From CAG-791 sp002449595 (GTDB lineage Bacteria; Bacillota; Clostridia; Lachnospirales; Lachnospiraceae): a stretch of 37,636 bases of DNA. The stretch lies in NCBI GenBank assembly GCA_946539855.1, contig CAMNHV010000018.1, positions 1-37,636 of the forward strand, given 5' to 3'. The notes under the pieces are model-generated. The model saw nothing but the letters and a program-made list of their open reading frames with translations, did no database searches and had not been told where the DNA came from. The translations under genes and the position numbers were made by a program. Shown piece after piece: positions 14,160 to 22,420 of the stretch (positions are counted from its first letter, which is position 1; each line of letters begins with the position of its first letter).

Positions 14160-16418
14160 ATGATTGAGATTCTGAATGAAGGCAGCTTGTTCCACCTGAC
14201 CGCGGGCGGGACGTCCAGCGTCCTGATGGTGAAGGACGGCCAGCTGTTCTCCCTCTACTGGGGAAAAGCAATCGCCGCCTCCGATCTCGACGGCTACTGC
14301 CCGGGGTACCAGCAGAGCTCATTCGACGAGAACACGGTCTTTGACCGACTGGAATTTGATCCGTGGGACGGGAGACATTTCACGGTTCCCTCGCTGAAGA
14401 AAGCGGGCGGAGAGAACCGGTTCCTGCATGCGGAGTTTGCGGGATACAAGCTGGAGACGGCCTGCAAGGCGGAGAGTGCCGGCCCTTATTCGGCTTATGC
14501 GAAGGAAGTGGCCGCGGCGGGAAATGGCGGCGCGGGCGCTGTGGCGGAAGTCGACAGGCTCACGATCTTCATGAATATTGCGCCGGACGGGATCACTGCG
14601 GCGCTTGAGTATGAGCTTTTCCCGGATGGAATGCTTGCGAAGAGGACTCGCCTGTCTGCGGAGAGCGCCATTGAACTTGAGAGCGTCACGGCTGCCTCAG
14701 CAGTCCTTCCGGAAAAGGAGCAGGTCAAGGCGCACTACACGAGCGGCAAGTGGAACGGCGAGTGGGTCGTGAACGAGCACGCGATGCCCAGTGGCACGCT
14801 GGTGCTGCAGTCCAGGCGCGGAACGACGAGCCATCACGCGAATCCGTCGCTCGCGCTCGCGGAGCCTGAGGCGGGCGAGAACTTCGGCAAGGTCTGGTGG
14901 TGCCAGCTCGGCTACAGCGGCAGCTGGAGCATCCAGGCGGAGCGGACCGGGATCGGGACGACGCGCGTCAGCCTCGGCGAAAACCCGTTTGACTTCTCCG
15001 TGACGGTCAGCCCCGACAATGAATATGTGTCGCCTTGGGTCTACCTCGGATTTACGGAGGGCGGCTTCGGCACGATGTCCCGCAAGTCGCACCGGTTCCT
15101 TGAGAGATACATCCTTCCGAAGCGCCAGCTGCGGCGTGTGCTTTACAACAGCTGGGAGGCGACGACGTTTGCGGTGAAGGCGTCGGAACAGAAGCGTCTC
15201 GCGGAGAAAGCGGCGAGGATGGGGTGTGAGCTTTTCGTTGTGGATGACGGATGGTTCGGCGAGAGAAACAGCGAGCACGCGGGCCTCGGCGACTGGTTCG
15301 TCAACGAGACGAAGTTCCCGGACGGCCTGGACGACCTCATCGATTACGTGAAGTCGCTCGGCATGGAATTCGGGATCTGGCTCGAGCCGGAGGCGGTCAA
15401 TCCGGACAGCGACCTCTACCGCGCGCATCCGGACTGGGCGTTCCACACGGCGGACCGTGAGCCCCTGCGGCTGCGTGACCAGGTGGAGCTGAACTTCGGC
15501 CTGCCGGAAGTGCAGGAGTACATCCTGAACGTGATCCGTGATCTCCTGGAAAAGCATGACATCCGCTATATCAAGTGGGATATGAACCGTCCGATCGCGG
15601 ACGTCGACGGTGCGCTTGTGGAAGGCGACCCGAGGACGCTCTGGAGAAAGCACACGGACGGCGTCTACATGATCTGGGATACGCTCCGCAAGGAGTTCCC
15701 GCACGTTGAGCTCGAGACCTGCTCGGGCGGCGGCGGACGCATCGATCCCGGCATTCTCCGCTACGCGGATGAGTTCTGGACGAGCGACAACACGGACCCT
15801 TACGACCGCCTGATGATCCAGTACGGCTGCACGCAGTTTTACCCGGCGTCCGGCATGATGTGCTGGGTGACCGACACGCCGGAGACGAGCGGCCGGGCGA
15901 AGAGAGCGCTGCGCTACAAGTTCCACAGCTCGTTTGCGGGCGGCCTTGGCATCGGCGCGAACATCAATCATTTCTCCGATGCGGAGATCGCTTACTGCGG
16001 CAGCCAGATCGAGCTGTACAAGGATATCCGCCACATCGTGCTCGAGGGCGACCTCTACAGGATCGGCGTGCCCGGCAAGGATAACGTTACTGCAGTGCAG
16101 TACGTGCATCCTTCCACCGGAGAGTCAGTTGTCCTGATGTTCCTGCACAGTGGAACGTTCGCGGATCCGCAGGCGAGGATCCGCCTCATGGGCCTCGATC
16201 CCGACCGGAAGTATGACGTGCGCTACTTCGGCGCCGCACAGCCTGAAAACACCGACATCGGCGACACCTTCGTCGCGAATGCGGACGCCGCCGGCGATGC
16301 TTACTGGGACAACGCCGTGCGCAGCTTCAGCGGCAGCACTCTGATGGGCTTTGGCATCGGCGCGCCCCTGAAGGGCGACTTTGACAGCCGGTGTGTGGTG
16401 ATTCGGCCGAAGAATTAA
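14160..16418 (+). CDS. Alpha-galactosidase, GH36
   Basis: Hydrolyses terminal alpha-1,6-galactose from raffinose-family sugars or galactomannan fragments. The 752-residue protein has the GH36 layout: an N-terminal beta-supersandwich domain to about residue 330, then a catalytic barrel. The nucleophile is D474 in YIKWDMNRP. The acid/base is D543 in WTSDNTDPYDRL. ETCSGGGGRIDPGIL, a substrate-binding stretch, lies between them. The entry motif NSWEATTF and the FVVDDGWFG stretch also fit. Length is typical for bacterial GH36 (720-750). There is no signal peptide, so it is cytosolic and would act on imported oligosaccharides. GAAAGGAGA precedes the start. No sugar transporter is adjacent, so the uptake route lies elsewhere. 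Confidence 0.95.
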   Translation: MIEILNEGSLFHLTAGGTSSVLMVKDGQLFSLYWGKAIAASDLDGYCPGYQQSSFDENTVFDRLEFDPWDGRHFTVPSLKKAGGENRFLHAEFAGYKLETACKAESAGPYSAYAKEVAAAGNGGAGAVAEVDRLTIFMNIAPDGITAALEYELFPDGMLAKRTRLSAESAIELESVTAASAVLPEKEQVKAHYTSGKWNGEWVVNEHAMPSGTLVLQSRRGTTSHHANPSLALAEPEAGENFGKVWWCQLGYSGSWSIQAERTGIGTTRVSLGENPFDFSVTVSPDNEYVSPWVYLGFTEGGFGTMSRKSHRFLERYILPKRQLRRVLYNSWEATTFAVKASEQKRLAEKAARMGCELFVVDDGWFGERNSEHAGLGDWFVNETKFPDGLDDLIDYVKSLGMEFGIWLEPEAVNPDSDLYRAHPDWAFHTADREPLRLRDQVELNFGLPEVQEYILNVIRDLLEKHDIRYIKWDMNRPIADVDGALVEGDPRTLWRKHTDGVYMIWDTLRKEFPHVELETCSGGGGRIDPGILRYADEFWTSDNTDPYDRLMIQYGCTQFYPASGMMCWVTDTPETSGRAKRALRYKFHSSFAGGLGIGANINHFSDAEIAYCGSQIELYKDIRHIVLEGDLYRIGVPGKDNVTAVQYVHPSTGESVVLMFLHSGTFADPQARIRLMGLDPDRKYDVRYFGAAQPENTDIGDTFVANADAAGDAYWDNAVRSFSGSTLMGFGIGAPLKGDFDSRCVVIRPKN

Positions 16419-16570
16419 TGCGGCGGGAACCATAAGAGTTAATTAGATGATCAGATCCTCCGGATCGACCGTAGTGTGGTGGGTTCGGGGGATCATTTAA
16501 GAAGTGAGATATAAACCTTCAGATCGATCGAAGAAGAGCGAAGTGATCCGAGGGAATTGTTAAGAATAGT
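16419..16570. other. GATC-rich intergenic stretch
   Basis: No gene is visible between the alpha-galactosidase and RluA genes. Seven GATC sites fall in 100 bases (16449-16548). ATGATC (16447-16452) and GATCAT (16491-16496) form an inverted repeat enclosing the small hairpin GATCC-TCC-GGATC. No T tract follows, so it is not a clear terminator. Confidence 0.4.
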
Positions 16571-17758
16571 TTGGATAAGATTCTAGAATACACATTAAAA
16601 GAAGATGATTTGAGCCAGACGGCGAATGGGCTGGTCAACCTGGTTTTGAAGAATTGTGTCAGGGTGACGGGCCATGAGATCAGTGGTGCGAAGTACACCA
16701 GGGATGGAATCATGGTGGACGGGCAGCGGGTGCGCGTCACGGAGCGGATGCGCCCCGGACAGACGCTTCGAGTCCGCCTGAAAGACTTCGACGATCCGGA
16801 GAAGATCCTCCCCCTCGAGGGCGGCGTCGAAGTTCTGTATGAAGACGAAGATCTCATCATTGTGAATAAGCCGGCCCGAGTCGCGGTGCATCCGTCCCCC
16901 GGCCATTACAGGGATACCCTCGCGAACCTTGTCGCGGGGTATTTCGCTGCGCGGGGAGAACAGACCGCCTGCCGTATCGCCGGCCGCCTCGACATGGAGA
17001 CTTCCGGCGCGATCGTATTTGCAAAGAACGGCGCCACCGCCGGCCGCCTCTCTCGCGAGCGCCTGCAGGGCCTCTCCGGCCGCCTGTATCTTGCGCTTGT
17101 CCACGGGACCTTCGAGGAGAGTGAAGAAGCGAATGAAGACGGCAGTGCGCTTCCGGAAGAATCAGAAGTATTTCCTGCGTTAAAAAGTAGTACATTTCTG
17201 GAGAATAATCAGATACTTTCAAACACGGAAGCTAATGATCTTTCTGGAGAAACAAGCAAGCTGCAGGACATTCTTTCACTATCTGAGTCAGACTTGTACT
17301 GGCATACAGTGGATGCTCCAATTGGCCGTGTGCCGGGAGTTCTTCTGAAGCGCCGCGTCACATTTGAAGGTGATGGCCAGGACGCTGTGACACATTACGC
17401 TGTTCTTAGGCAGAACAAAGAGGCAAATATCTCACTTATCTGCGCAAGAATCGACACCGGCCGCACGCACCAGATCCGCGTCCACATGGACCATATCGGC
17501 CACACGCTCGTTGGCGACCAAATCTACGGGCACATGATTTCAGAAGACCTCATCGGCAGACATCGATCGGATGAGAACAATCCCAGCGGGGATCCAACCT
17601 CAGAAATTATCTTGTGCGGCGGCATGGAATTCTCCGCGGCGCGGGCGATGCTTCATGCTGCGCGAATCGAGATGATCCATCCCTTTACGACTGAAATGCT
17701 CTCCGTGGCAGCCCCCCTGCCGCAGGACTTTTCTAATCTTCTTAACGCACTCTTCTGA
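16571..17758 (+). CDS. RluA-family pseudouridine synthase with AT-rich insertion
   Basis: Isomerises uridine to pseudouridine in rRNA or tRNA. The 395-residue protein has an N-terminal S4-like region (TLKEDDLSQTANGLVNLVL), then EDEDLIIVNKPARVAVHPS and the catalytic motif GRLDMETSGAIVF with D141. It also has YLALVHGTF, DAPIGRVPG, RTHQIRVHM and LVGDQIYG. A roughly 55-residue acidic, Ser/Asn-rich insertion sits between ALVHGTFEE and WHTVDAPIG, encoded by conspicuously AT-richer DNA around 17120-17300. A shorter insertion follows QIYGHM. The start must be TTG at 16571, since no ATG occurs in frame for over 45 codons; GAGGG lies about 17 bases upstream, so initiation may be weak. The exact RNA target (RluC, RluD or RluB type) is not resolved. 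Confidence 0.88.
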   Translation: MDKILEYTLKEDDLSQTANGLVNLVLKNCVRVTGHEISGAKYTRDGIMVDGQRVRVTERMRPGQTLRVRLKDFDDPEKILPLEGGVEVLYEDEDLIIVNKPARVAVHPSPGHYRDTLANLVAGYFAARGEQTACRIAGRLDMETSGAIVFAKNGATAGRLSRERLQGLSGRLYLALVHGTFEESEEANEDGSALPEESEVFPALKSSTFLENNQILSNTEANDLSGETSKLQDILSLSESDLYWHTVDAPIGRVPGVLLKRRVTFEGDGQDAVTHYAVLRQNKEANISLICARIDTGRTHQIRVHMDHIGHTLVGDQIYGHMISEDLIGRHRSDENNPSGDPTSEIILCGGMEFSAARAMLHAARIEMIHPFTTEMLSVAAPLPQDFSNLLNALF

Positions 17759-17771
17759 ATACCCACCCCAT

Positions 17772-18183
17772 TTCAATAACCTTTCAAAAACAAGTCTTAT
17801 TTTGACGATCTATTGAAATTATGACGCTCTTTTTCAATAGCGCTTCAAAGAAAGACTTATTTTTGACGCACCATTGAAAAATCGCGGGGCTGGTTCAATA
17901 GCATGTCAAAAGTAGATTAGTTTTTGACGCGCTATTGAAAAAACGCGGGACTTGTTCAATAGCTTGTCAAAAGAAGACAAGTTTTTGACGCGCTATTGAA
18001 AAAACGCGGGGCTGGTTCAATAGCATGTCAAAAGAAGATAAGTTTTTGACGCGCCATTGAAAAATTGCGGGGCTGGTTCAATAGCATGTCAAAAGAAGAT
18101 AAACTTTTGACCCGCCATTGAAAAACCGCGGCCCCGGTTCAATAGCTTTTCAAAACACGACTTGTTTTTGACACGCCATTGAA
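17772..18183. repeat. Array of seven 46-bp inverted repeats, exact 61-bp period
   Basis: Fills most of the 557-base gap after the RluA-type gene. Units start at 17772, 17833, 17894, 17955, 18016, 18077 and 18138. Each is 46 bases long and runs from TTCAAT to ATTGAA, separated by 15-base GC-rich spacers such as AAATCGCGGGGCTGG. Each unit is an inverted repeat of two 18-base half-sites with consensus TTCAATRGCNNGTCAAAA around a 10-base centre (often GAAGATAAGT). That gives fourteen half-sites in strictly alternating orientation. As RNA each unit would fold into a long hairpin. The period is not a multiple of three and no open frame spans it. The array starts 14 bases after the RluA stop and ends 35 bases before a -10 element for the protease gene. 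Spacers are conserved, unlike CRISPR. Function unknown. Confidence 0.95.
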
Positions 18184-18217
18184 ACGCCGCCCACGAATCA
18201 CATTTCCGCCGCAGTCA

Positions 18218-18226
18218 TGATATAAT
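18218..18226 (+). promoter_or_regulatory. Extended -10 promoter for the clostripain-like gene
   Basis: TGATATAAT at 18218-18226 is a perfect -10 with the TGn extension. The -35 region is poor. The start would be near 18233, giving a leader of about 80 bases. It sits just downstream of the palindrome array, so proteins bound there could act on it. Confidence 0.6.
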
Positions 18227-18315
18227 GAAACGGTCAAAAACACGGGCATAGCAAGGACCCGCACACATTACTTACACGAAAGGCGTCCGGGACGGGCGCC
18301 AGAGGGAGAATATCC

Positions 18316-20952
18316 ATGGCAGATAACACACCTCGCGGTCGACAGAAAAGAGTGACGCAGGGCAACGGCGTCCACCGGCGCGGGTCGGGACTCGGCACGG
18401 GCAAGGTCGGTTCCTCGCAGGGACCGGCGGCAGGAAGCGGCGGCTCTTCCGGCGGCATGAGAAGAGCGGTGACGAGGGGCGGCCTTCCGGGCGGCCTGGT
18501 CCTGATCCTGCTTCTCGTCATGCTGTCGGGGCGCTGCGGCGTTTCGGGGACGAGTTCCCAGTCCGGCTCTTCTTACACGGCGCAGCAGAGCACAGATCAG
18601 TCCGTGTTCCAGCAGCCGTCCGTGGCGCAGCAGACCCAGCAGGCGCAGCAAGTGCAGCAGGCACAGACCCAGCAGTCCACGCCGCAGCAGCCTTCCTTCC
18701 CGACGCAGAGCCAGCAGGCGGCGCCGAGCACGCAGACGGCGGCGACTTACACCGGCGGCGGCTACAGCATGGCGGATCTGGCATCGCTGTTCGGCGGCTC
18801 CGGTTCGGTTTCGTCCATCACGGGCGCTTCGAGCGGATGGTCGATCCCGGATAACACGAGCAGGCTGAACACGTCCGTATCACCGAAGGCGAGAGAGAAG
18901 TACACGAAGCTTCTCGGCGGCGGCAACGATACAGTCACGATCATGATCTACATGTGCGGCACGGATCTTGAGTCCAAGTCCGGCATGGCGACCAGCGACC
19001 TCTCCGAGATGGCGAAGGCGGCGATCAGTGACAAGGTCAATATCCTGATCTACACCGGCGGCTGCTCCGGATGGCGCAACAATATCATGAGCAGCAAGGT
19101 GAACCAGGTCTACCGCCTGACGAACGGCGGCAAGTTCGAGCGTCTCGTTCCGGATGACGGAAGCAAGGTCATGACCGACCCGGCGACGCTGACCGCGTTC
19201 ATCAATTTCTGCAAGAAGAACTTCCCCGCGAGCAGAAACGAGCTGATCTTCTGGGATCACGGCGGAGGATCCATCAGCGGCTACGGCTACGACCAGAAGT
19301 ATCCGTCCGCGGGCGCCATGAGCCTCGCGCAGATCAACAGCGCACTCAGCAAGGCTAACATGAAGTTTGACTTCATCGGCTTTGACTGCTGCCTGATGTC
19401 GACGGCGGAAAACGCGCTCATGCTCTCGCAGTACGCGGACTACATGATCGCTTCCGAGGAGACGGAGCCCGGCACCGGCTGGTACTACACGAACTGGCTG
19501 TCGCTCCTGTCCCAGAACACTTCCGTCCCGACGACGGAACTCGGCAAGCGCATCATCGACGACTTCACGGATGCCAGCGCACAGAAGGCGCGCGGCCAGT
19601 CCACGACGCTCGCGCTCATCGACCTCGCGGAGCTGCAGAACACGCTTCCTGAGAAGCTCGCGGCGTTCTCCGTGGACACTTCGGAACTGATCAAGAATGA
19701 TGAATACAAGACGGTTGCGACCGCACGCAGCGGCGCAAGAGAGTTCGGCGCGCAGGCAAGAATCGACCAGGTCGACCTCGCGGATCTTGCGAACCGTATC
19801 GGCACGGATGACGCGAAGGAACTCGTCGACGTGATCTACAGCGCGGTCAAGTACAACCGCACTTCAAGGAACATGGCGAACTCGGCCGGCCTCGCGATCT
19901 ACTTCCCGAGCAAGCGGCTCTCCTCCGTGAACACGATGGTCAGCCAGTACCAGGCGATCGGCATGGACGCGAACTACGCCAAGACGATCCAGGAAGTCGC
20001 CACGATGCAGGCGAGCGGCCAGGCGGCGTCCGGCGGAAGCGCTTCGCCGTTCCCGATGCTTGACTTCGGCGGTCTCGGCGGTTACGGCTCATCCGGCAGC
20101 AGCAGCTCCTACGGCAGCGCGGATCTCCTGACCCAGCTGATCGGCAGCATGCTGAGCGGCGGAAGCACCGGCGGCCTCGGCCTACAGGATCTCGGATTCA
20201 TGAGCGGCAGCGGTCTCTCCGACAGAGCAGTTGCGGAATACATTGAGGAAAATCATTTTGACGCAGATCAACTCTTCTGGAACGTTGGAGAGGACGGCCT
20301 CTACACGCTGACGCTTCCCGCGGAGCAGTGGTCCATGGTCGACCAGCTCGACCTGAACATGTTCTACGACGACGGCGAAGGCTACGTCGACCTCGGCTAT
20401 GACAACGTCTACGAGTTTACGAAGGACGGCTCCCTGATCGGCAATACCGACAGGACCTGGCTTGCCATCAACGGCGATGTCGTCGCTTACTATCACCTCG
20501 ACACGACGGATGACGGCGACCAGTACAGGATCACGGGACGCGTGCCTTGCCTTGTGAACGGCGAGCGCTCCGACCTCATTCTTGTCTTCGACAACGATGA
20601 GCCTTACGGATACATCGCGGGCGTCACGACCGACTATGTGAACGGCGAGACCGAGACCGCGGCGAAGATCCAGCCCGGCATCCAGGAACAGCAGAGCGCG
20701 GAGACGGATTCCGAGACCGGCCTCACGGAGAACATCAGAGGCCTCACGATCGGCGACAGAGTCGACTTCCTCTGCGACTTCTATTCCTATGACGGCGAGT
20801 ATCTCGACAGCTACATGATCGGCGACCGCTGGATCGTAGACGGCCAGCCCGAGATCAGCAACGTCGACGTCGGCAGCGGCGCGGTCCGCGTGCTCTATCA
20901 CTTTACGGACATGTACGGCCAGGAGTACTGGACACCTGCGATCATGCAGTGA
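18316..20952 (+). CDS. Membrane-anchored clostripain-like cysteine peptidase (family C11)
   Basis: Cell-surface cysteine protease, 878 residues, of the clostripain type that cleaves after Arg or Lys. A basic, Gly-rich cytosolic tail of about 55 residues is followed by one membrane span (about 57-71) and a Gln/Ser/Thr-rich linker to about residue 160. The C11 domain starts near VTIMIYMCGTDLESKSG. The catalytic dyad is visible as H315 in FWDHGGGS and C359 in IGFDCCLMST. The region beyond about residue 560 is Gly/Ser-rich and then beta-rich, with no recognised domain. Cys74 (GRC) does not fit a lipobox, so this is a signal anchor. It is apparently transcribed alone, from the extended -10 promoter beside the repeat array. 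Confidence 0.88.
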   Translation: MADNTPRGRQKRVTQGNGVHRRGSGLGTGKVGSSQGPAAGSGGSSGGMRRAVTRGGLPGGLVLILLLVMLSGRCGVSGTSSQSGSSYTAQQSTDQSVFQQPSVAQQTQQAQQVQQAQTQQSTPQQPSFPTQSQQAAPSTQTAATYTGGGYSMADLASLFGGSGSVSSITGASSGWSIPDNTSRLNTSVSPKAREKYTKLLGGGNDTVTIMIYMCGTDLESKSGMATSDLSEMAKAAISDKVNILIYTGGCSGWRNNIMSSKVNQVYRLTNGGKFERLVPDDGSKVMTDPATLTAFINFCKKNFPASRNELIFWDHGGGSISGYGYDQKYPSAGAMSLAQINSALSKANMKFDFIGFDCCLMSTAENALMLSQYADYMIASEETEPGTGWYYTNWLSLLSQNTSVPTTELGKRIIDDFTDASAQKARGQSTTLALIDLAELQNTLPEKLAAFSVDTSELIKNDEYKTVATARSGAREFGAQARIDQVDLADLANRIGTDDAKELVDVIYSAVKYNRTSRNMANSAGLAIYFPSKRLSSVNTMVSQYQAIGMDANYAKTIQEVATMQASGQAASGGSASPFPMLDFGGLGGYGSSGSSSSYGSADLLTQLIGSMLSGGSTGGLGLQDLGFMSGSGLSDRAVAEYIEENHFDADQLFWNVGEDGLYTLTLPAEQWSMVDQLDLNMFYDDGEGYVDLGYDNVYEFTKDGSLIGNTDRTWLAINGDVVAYYHLDTTDDGDQYRITGRVPCLVNGERSDLILVFDNDEPYGYIAGVTTDYVNGETETAAKIQPGIQEQQSAETDSETGLTENIRGLTIGDRVDFLCDFYSYDGEYLDSYMIGDRWIVDGQPEISNVDVGSGAVRVLYHFTDMYGQEYWTPAIMQ

Positions 20953-20978
20953 TGGGTCCAGACTGCCTGAGAATGGTC

Positions 20979-21009
20979 CCGGCCGCGGCTTTTCACAAGA
21001 GGCGGCCGG
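20979..21009. other. GC-rich hairpin between protease and DUF1934 genes
   Basis: CCGGCCGC (20979-20986) pairs perfectly with GCGGCCGG (21002-21009) around a 15-base loop. No T tract follows. The right arm overlaps GGAGG (21008-21012), the nearest ribosome-binding-like sequence to the next start, so it could limit translation there. Confidence 0.5.
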
Positions 21010-21028
21010 AGGCAAAACATTTATCGCG

Positions 21029-21481
21029 ATGAACAAAGTACTGGTAACGGTCAGCAGCACACAGGCGGAGGGAACGGAATCCCTGTCGCAGGAATACAGG
21101 CGGATGCCGGGACAGTACTACGAGAAGGGCGGCGCGCGTTATCTCGTCTACGAGGAGCCGGAAGGCGAATCGGGGCGGGCGGCGCGCGTCGTCCTTTGTC
21201 TGAGGACTGACCCGGCACTTACATTACAGATCACGAGAAAAGGGGAGAGCCGCACGCAGATCACCCTTGTTCCCGGCCGGGAGACGGCAGGGATCTTCGA
21301 GACGCCGTTCGGAAACATCCCGCTGCGCGTCGCGACCGGTTCGCTTGATATTCTGGAAGAGGCTTGCTTTTTCAAAATTGCTGGCGAATATGTACTGACA
21401 ATGAGAATGACGGAAGGACAGGAGACAGATGTCACAAGCAGGATCACTGTTCTTGTGGAAGACGGCGGAGCTGAAGGGTGA
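21029..21481 (+). CDS. DUF1934 family protein (YwiB-like beta-barrel)
   Basis: Small cytosolic protein of 150 residues that resembles DUF1934 (B. subtilis YwiB), a calycin-like beta-barrel of unknown function. Supporting pattern: an N-terminal VLVTVSSTQ strand, GQYYEKGGARYLVYEEPE, then ITRKGESRTQITLVPGRETAG and a TPFGNIPLRVAT strand. No membrane segment or signal is seen. The only GGAGG (21008-21012) is 16 bases from the ATG, further than normal and inside a hairpin, and no alternative in-frame start is closer, so translation may be weak or regulated. Its last 53 bases overlap the next gene in another frame. Family assignment is by pattern and is moderate. Confidence 0.7.
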   Translation: MNKVLVTVSSTQAEGTESLSQEYRRMPGQYYEKGGARYLVYEEPEGESGRAARVVLCLRTDPALTLQITRKGESRTQITLVPGRETAGIFETPFGNIPLRVATGSLDILEEACFFKIAGEYVLTMRMTEGQETDVTSRITVLVEDGGAEG

Positions 21482-22391
21482 GACCTTCGCGGTGATCACC
21501 GGCCACAAGGGAGACCCGCGGGACCTCGTCGTTCCGGAGACGGTGGACGGGATCCCGGTGCGGGAGATCGCGCCCCACGCATTTGAAAACAGGCTGCGGC
21601 TCGAGAGCGTCGCCCTCCCGAAGAGCGTTGTGAGGGTGGGGGCGTTTGCTTTTCACAGCTGCAGGTCGCTGAAAAAGATCGACCTCACGGAGTACGCCGT
21701 GGACTGCCACGACGGCGCGTTTCGCGGCTGCGACGCGGTCCGGCTGATCATCTACCGGATCAGCAGCGGGAATTTTCGCGTGATGCGGGATCTGCTCACT
21801 TCGGCGGAGCGCAGGATGCATTTCCGGATCCTGGACGAGAGGGACGGCTCATCCGCGGACCTCGTGTTCCCCGGATACGTCCGCGAGGACCAGGAGGATA
21901 CGTTTGCGCGCGTGATCCATTTCTCGCTGGAGGGCGTCGGCTTCGCCTACCGCGAGTGCGTCTCGCGCAGCGGCATCGACTACGCGGCTTACGACCGCCT
22001 GTTCAGCAAGATCGACTACGCCTACGGGACGGATGCGGCCGCGATCGCGATGCACCGCCTGCGGACGCCGCGCAGCATGGGAGAGGCTGCGGGGACGAGG
22101 TACAGATCTTTTCTGGAAAAGTACGTCAACCAGACTCTTCGCGATCTCGTCCGGCGCGGTGACGCGGAGGGGATCGAACTGCTGCGGGACGAGGTGCGGA
22201 TCCCTGAGACCGAGCGCGCCGCGGCGATGGTGTACGCATCGGAGCAGGGGCAGACCGAGTGCGCGGCGCTGCTGGCGTCGATGCGGGTGGCTGATGAAGA
22301 AACGCAGACACCTGGTAAGAAGACAGAGAATGAAGATAATCCACCTCGAAGCATTACCACGACAGGCATGCTGGACCTCGAGGAATGGTGA
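21429..22391 (+). CDS. BspA-type leucine-rich-repeat protein
   Basis: A 320-residue protein with no signal peptide or membrane span, so cytosolic. Residues about 25-105 hold BspA-type leucine-rich repeats: DLVVPETVDGIPVREIAPHA, LESVALPKSVVRVGAFAF and SLKKIDLTEYAVDCHDGAF. The middle section is charged and unassigned. Residues about 230-285 (DLVRRGDAEGIELLRDE, then AAAMVYASEQGQTECAALLA) look like ankyrin-type helix pairs. The tail is acidic. The ribosome binding site AGGAG lies five bases before the ATG, supporting this start despite the 53-base overlap with DUF1934. It is packed against the VWA and MoxR genes, which suggests an adaptor or client-recognition role. That role is inference. Confidence 0.75.
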   Translation: MSQAGSLFLWKTAELKGETFAVITGHKGDPRDLVVPETVDGIPVREIAPHAFENRLRLESVALPKSVVRVGAFAFHSCRSLKKIDLTEYAVDCHDGAFRGCDAVRLIIYRISSGNFRVMRDLLTSAERRMHFRILDERDGSSADLVFPGYVREDQEDTFARVIHFSLEGVGFAYRECVSRSGIDYAAYDRLFSKIDYAYGTDAAAIAMHRLRTPRSMGEAAGTRYRSFLEKYVNQTLRDLVRRGDAEGIELLRDEVRIPETERAAAMVYASEQGQTECAALLASMRVADEETQTPGKKTENEDNPPRSITTTGMLDLEEW

Positions 22392-22420
22392 TTGAAGGAT
22401 ATAGCGACCGGAAGGCAAAA

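Noticed and set aside
14697..16109. 470-codon minus-strand open frame
   Set aside because: Antisense shadow of the GH36 alpha-galactosidase with its catalytic residues intact on the plus strand.
17772..18183. CRISPR array
   Set aside because: The 15-bp segments between units are nearly identical to one another, units are long palindromes, and no cas genes are present.
17772..18183. Type III (ToxIN-like) toxin-antitoxin repeat RNA
   Set aside because: Repeat length and palindromic form do not fit known antitoxin repeats, and the next gene is a protease rather than a ToxN/AbiQ-type RNase.
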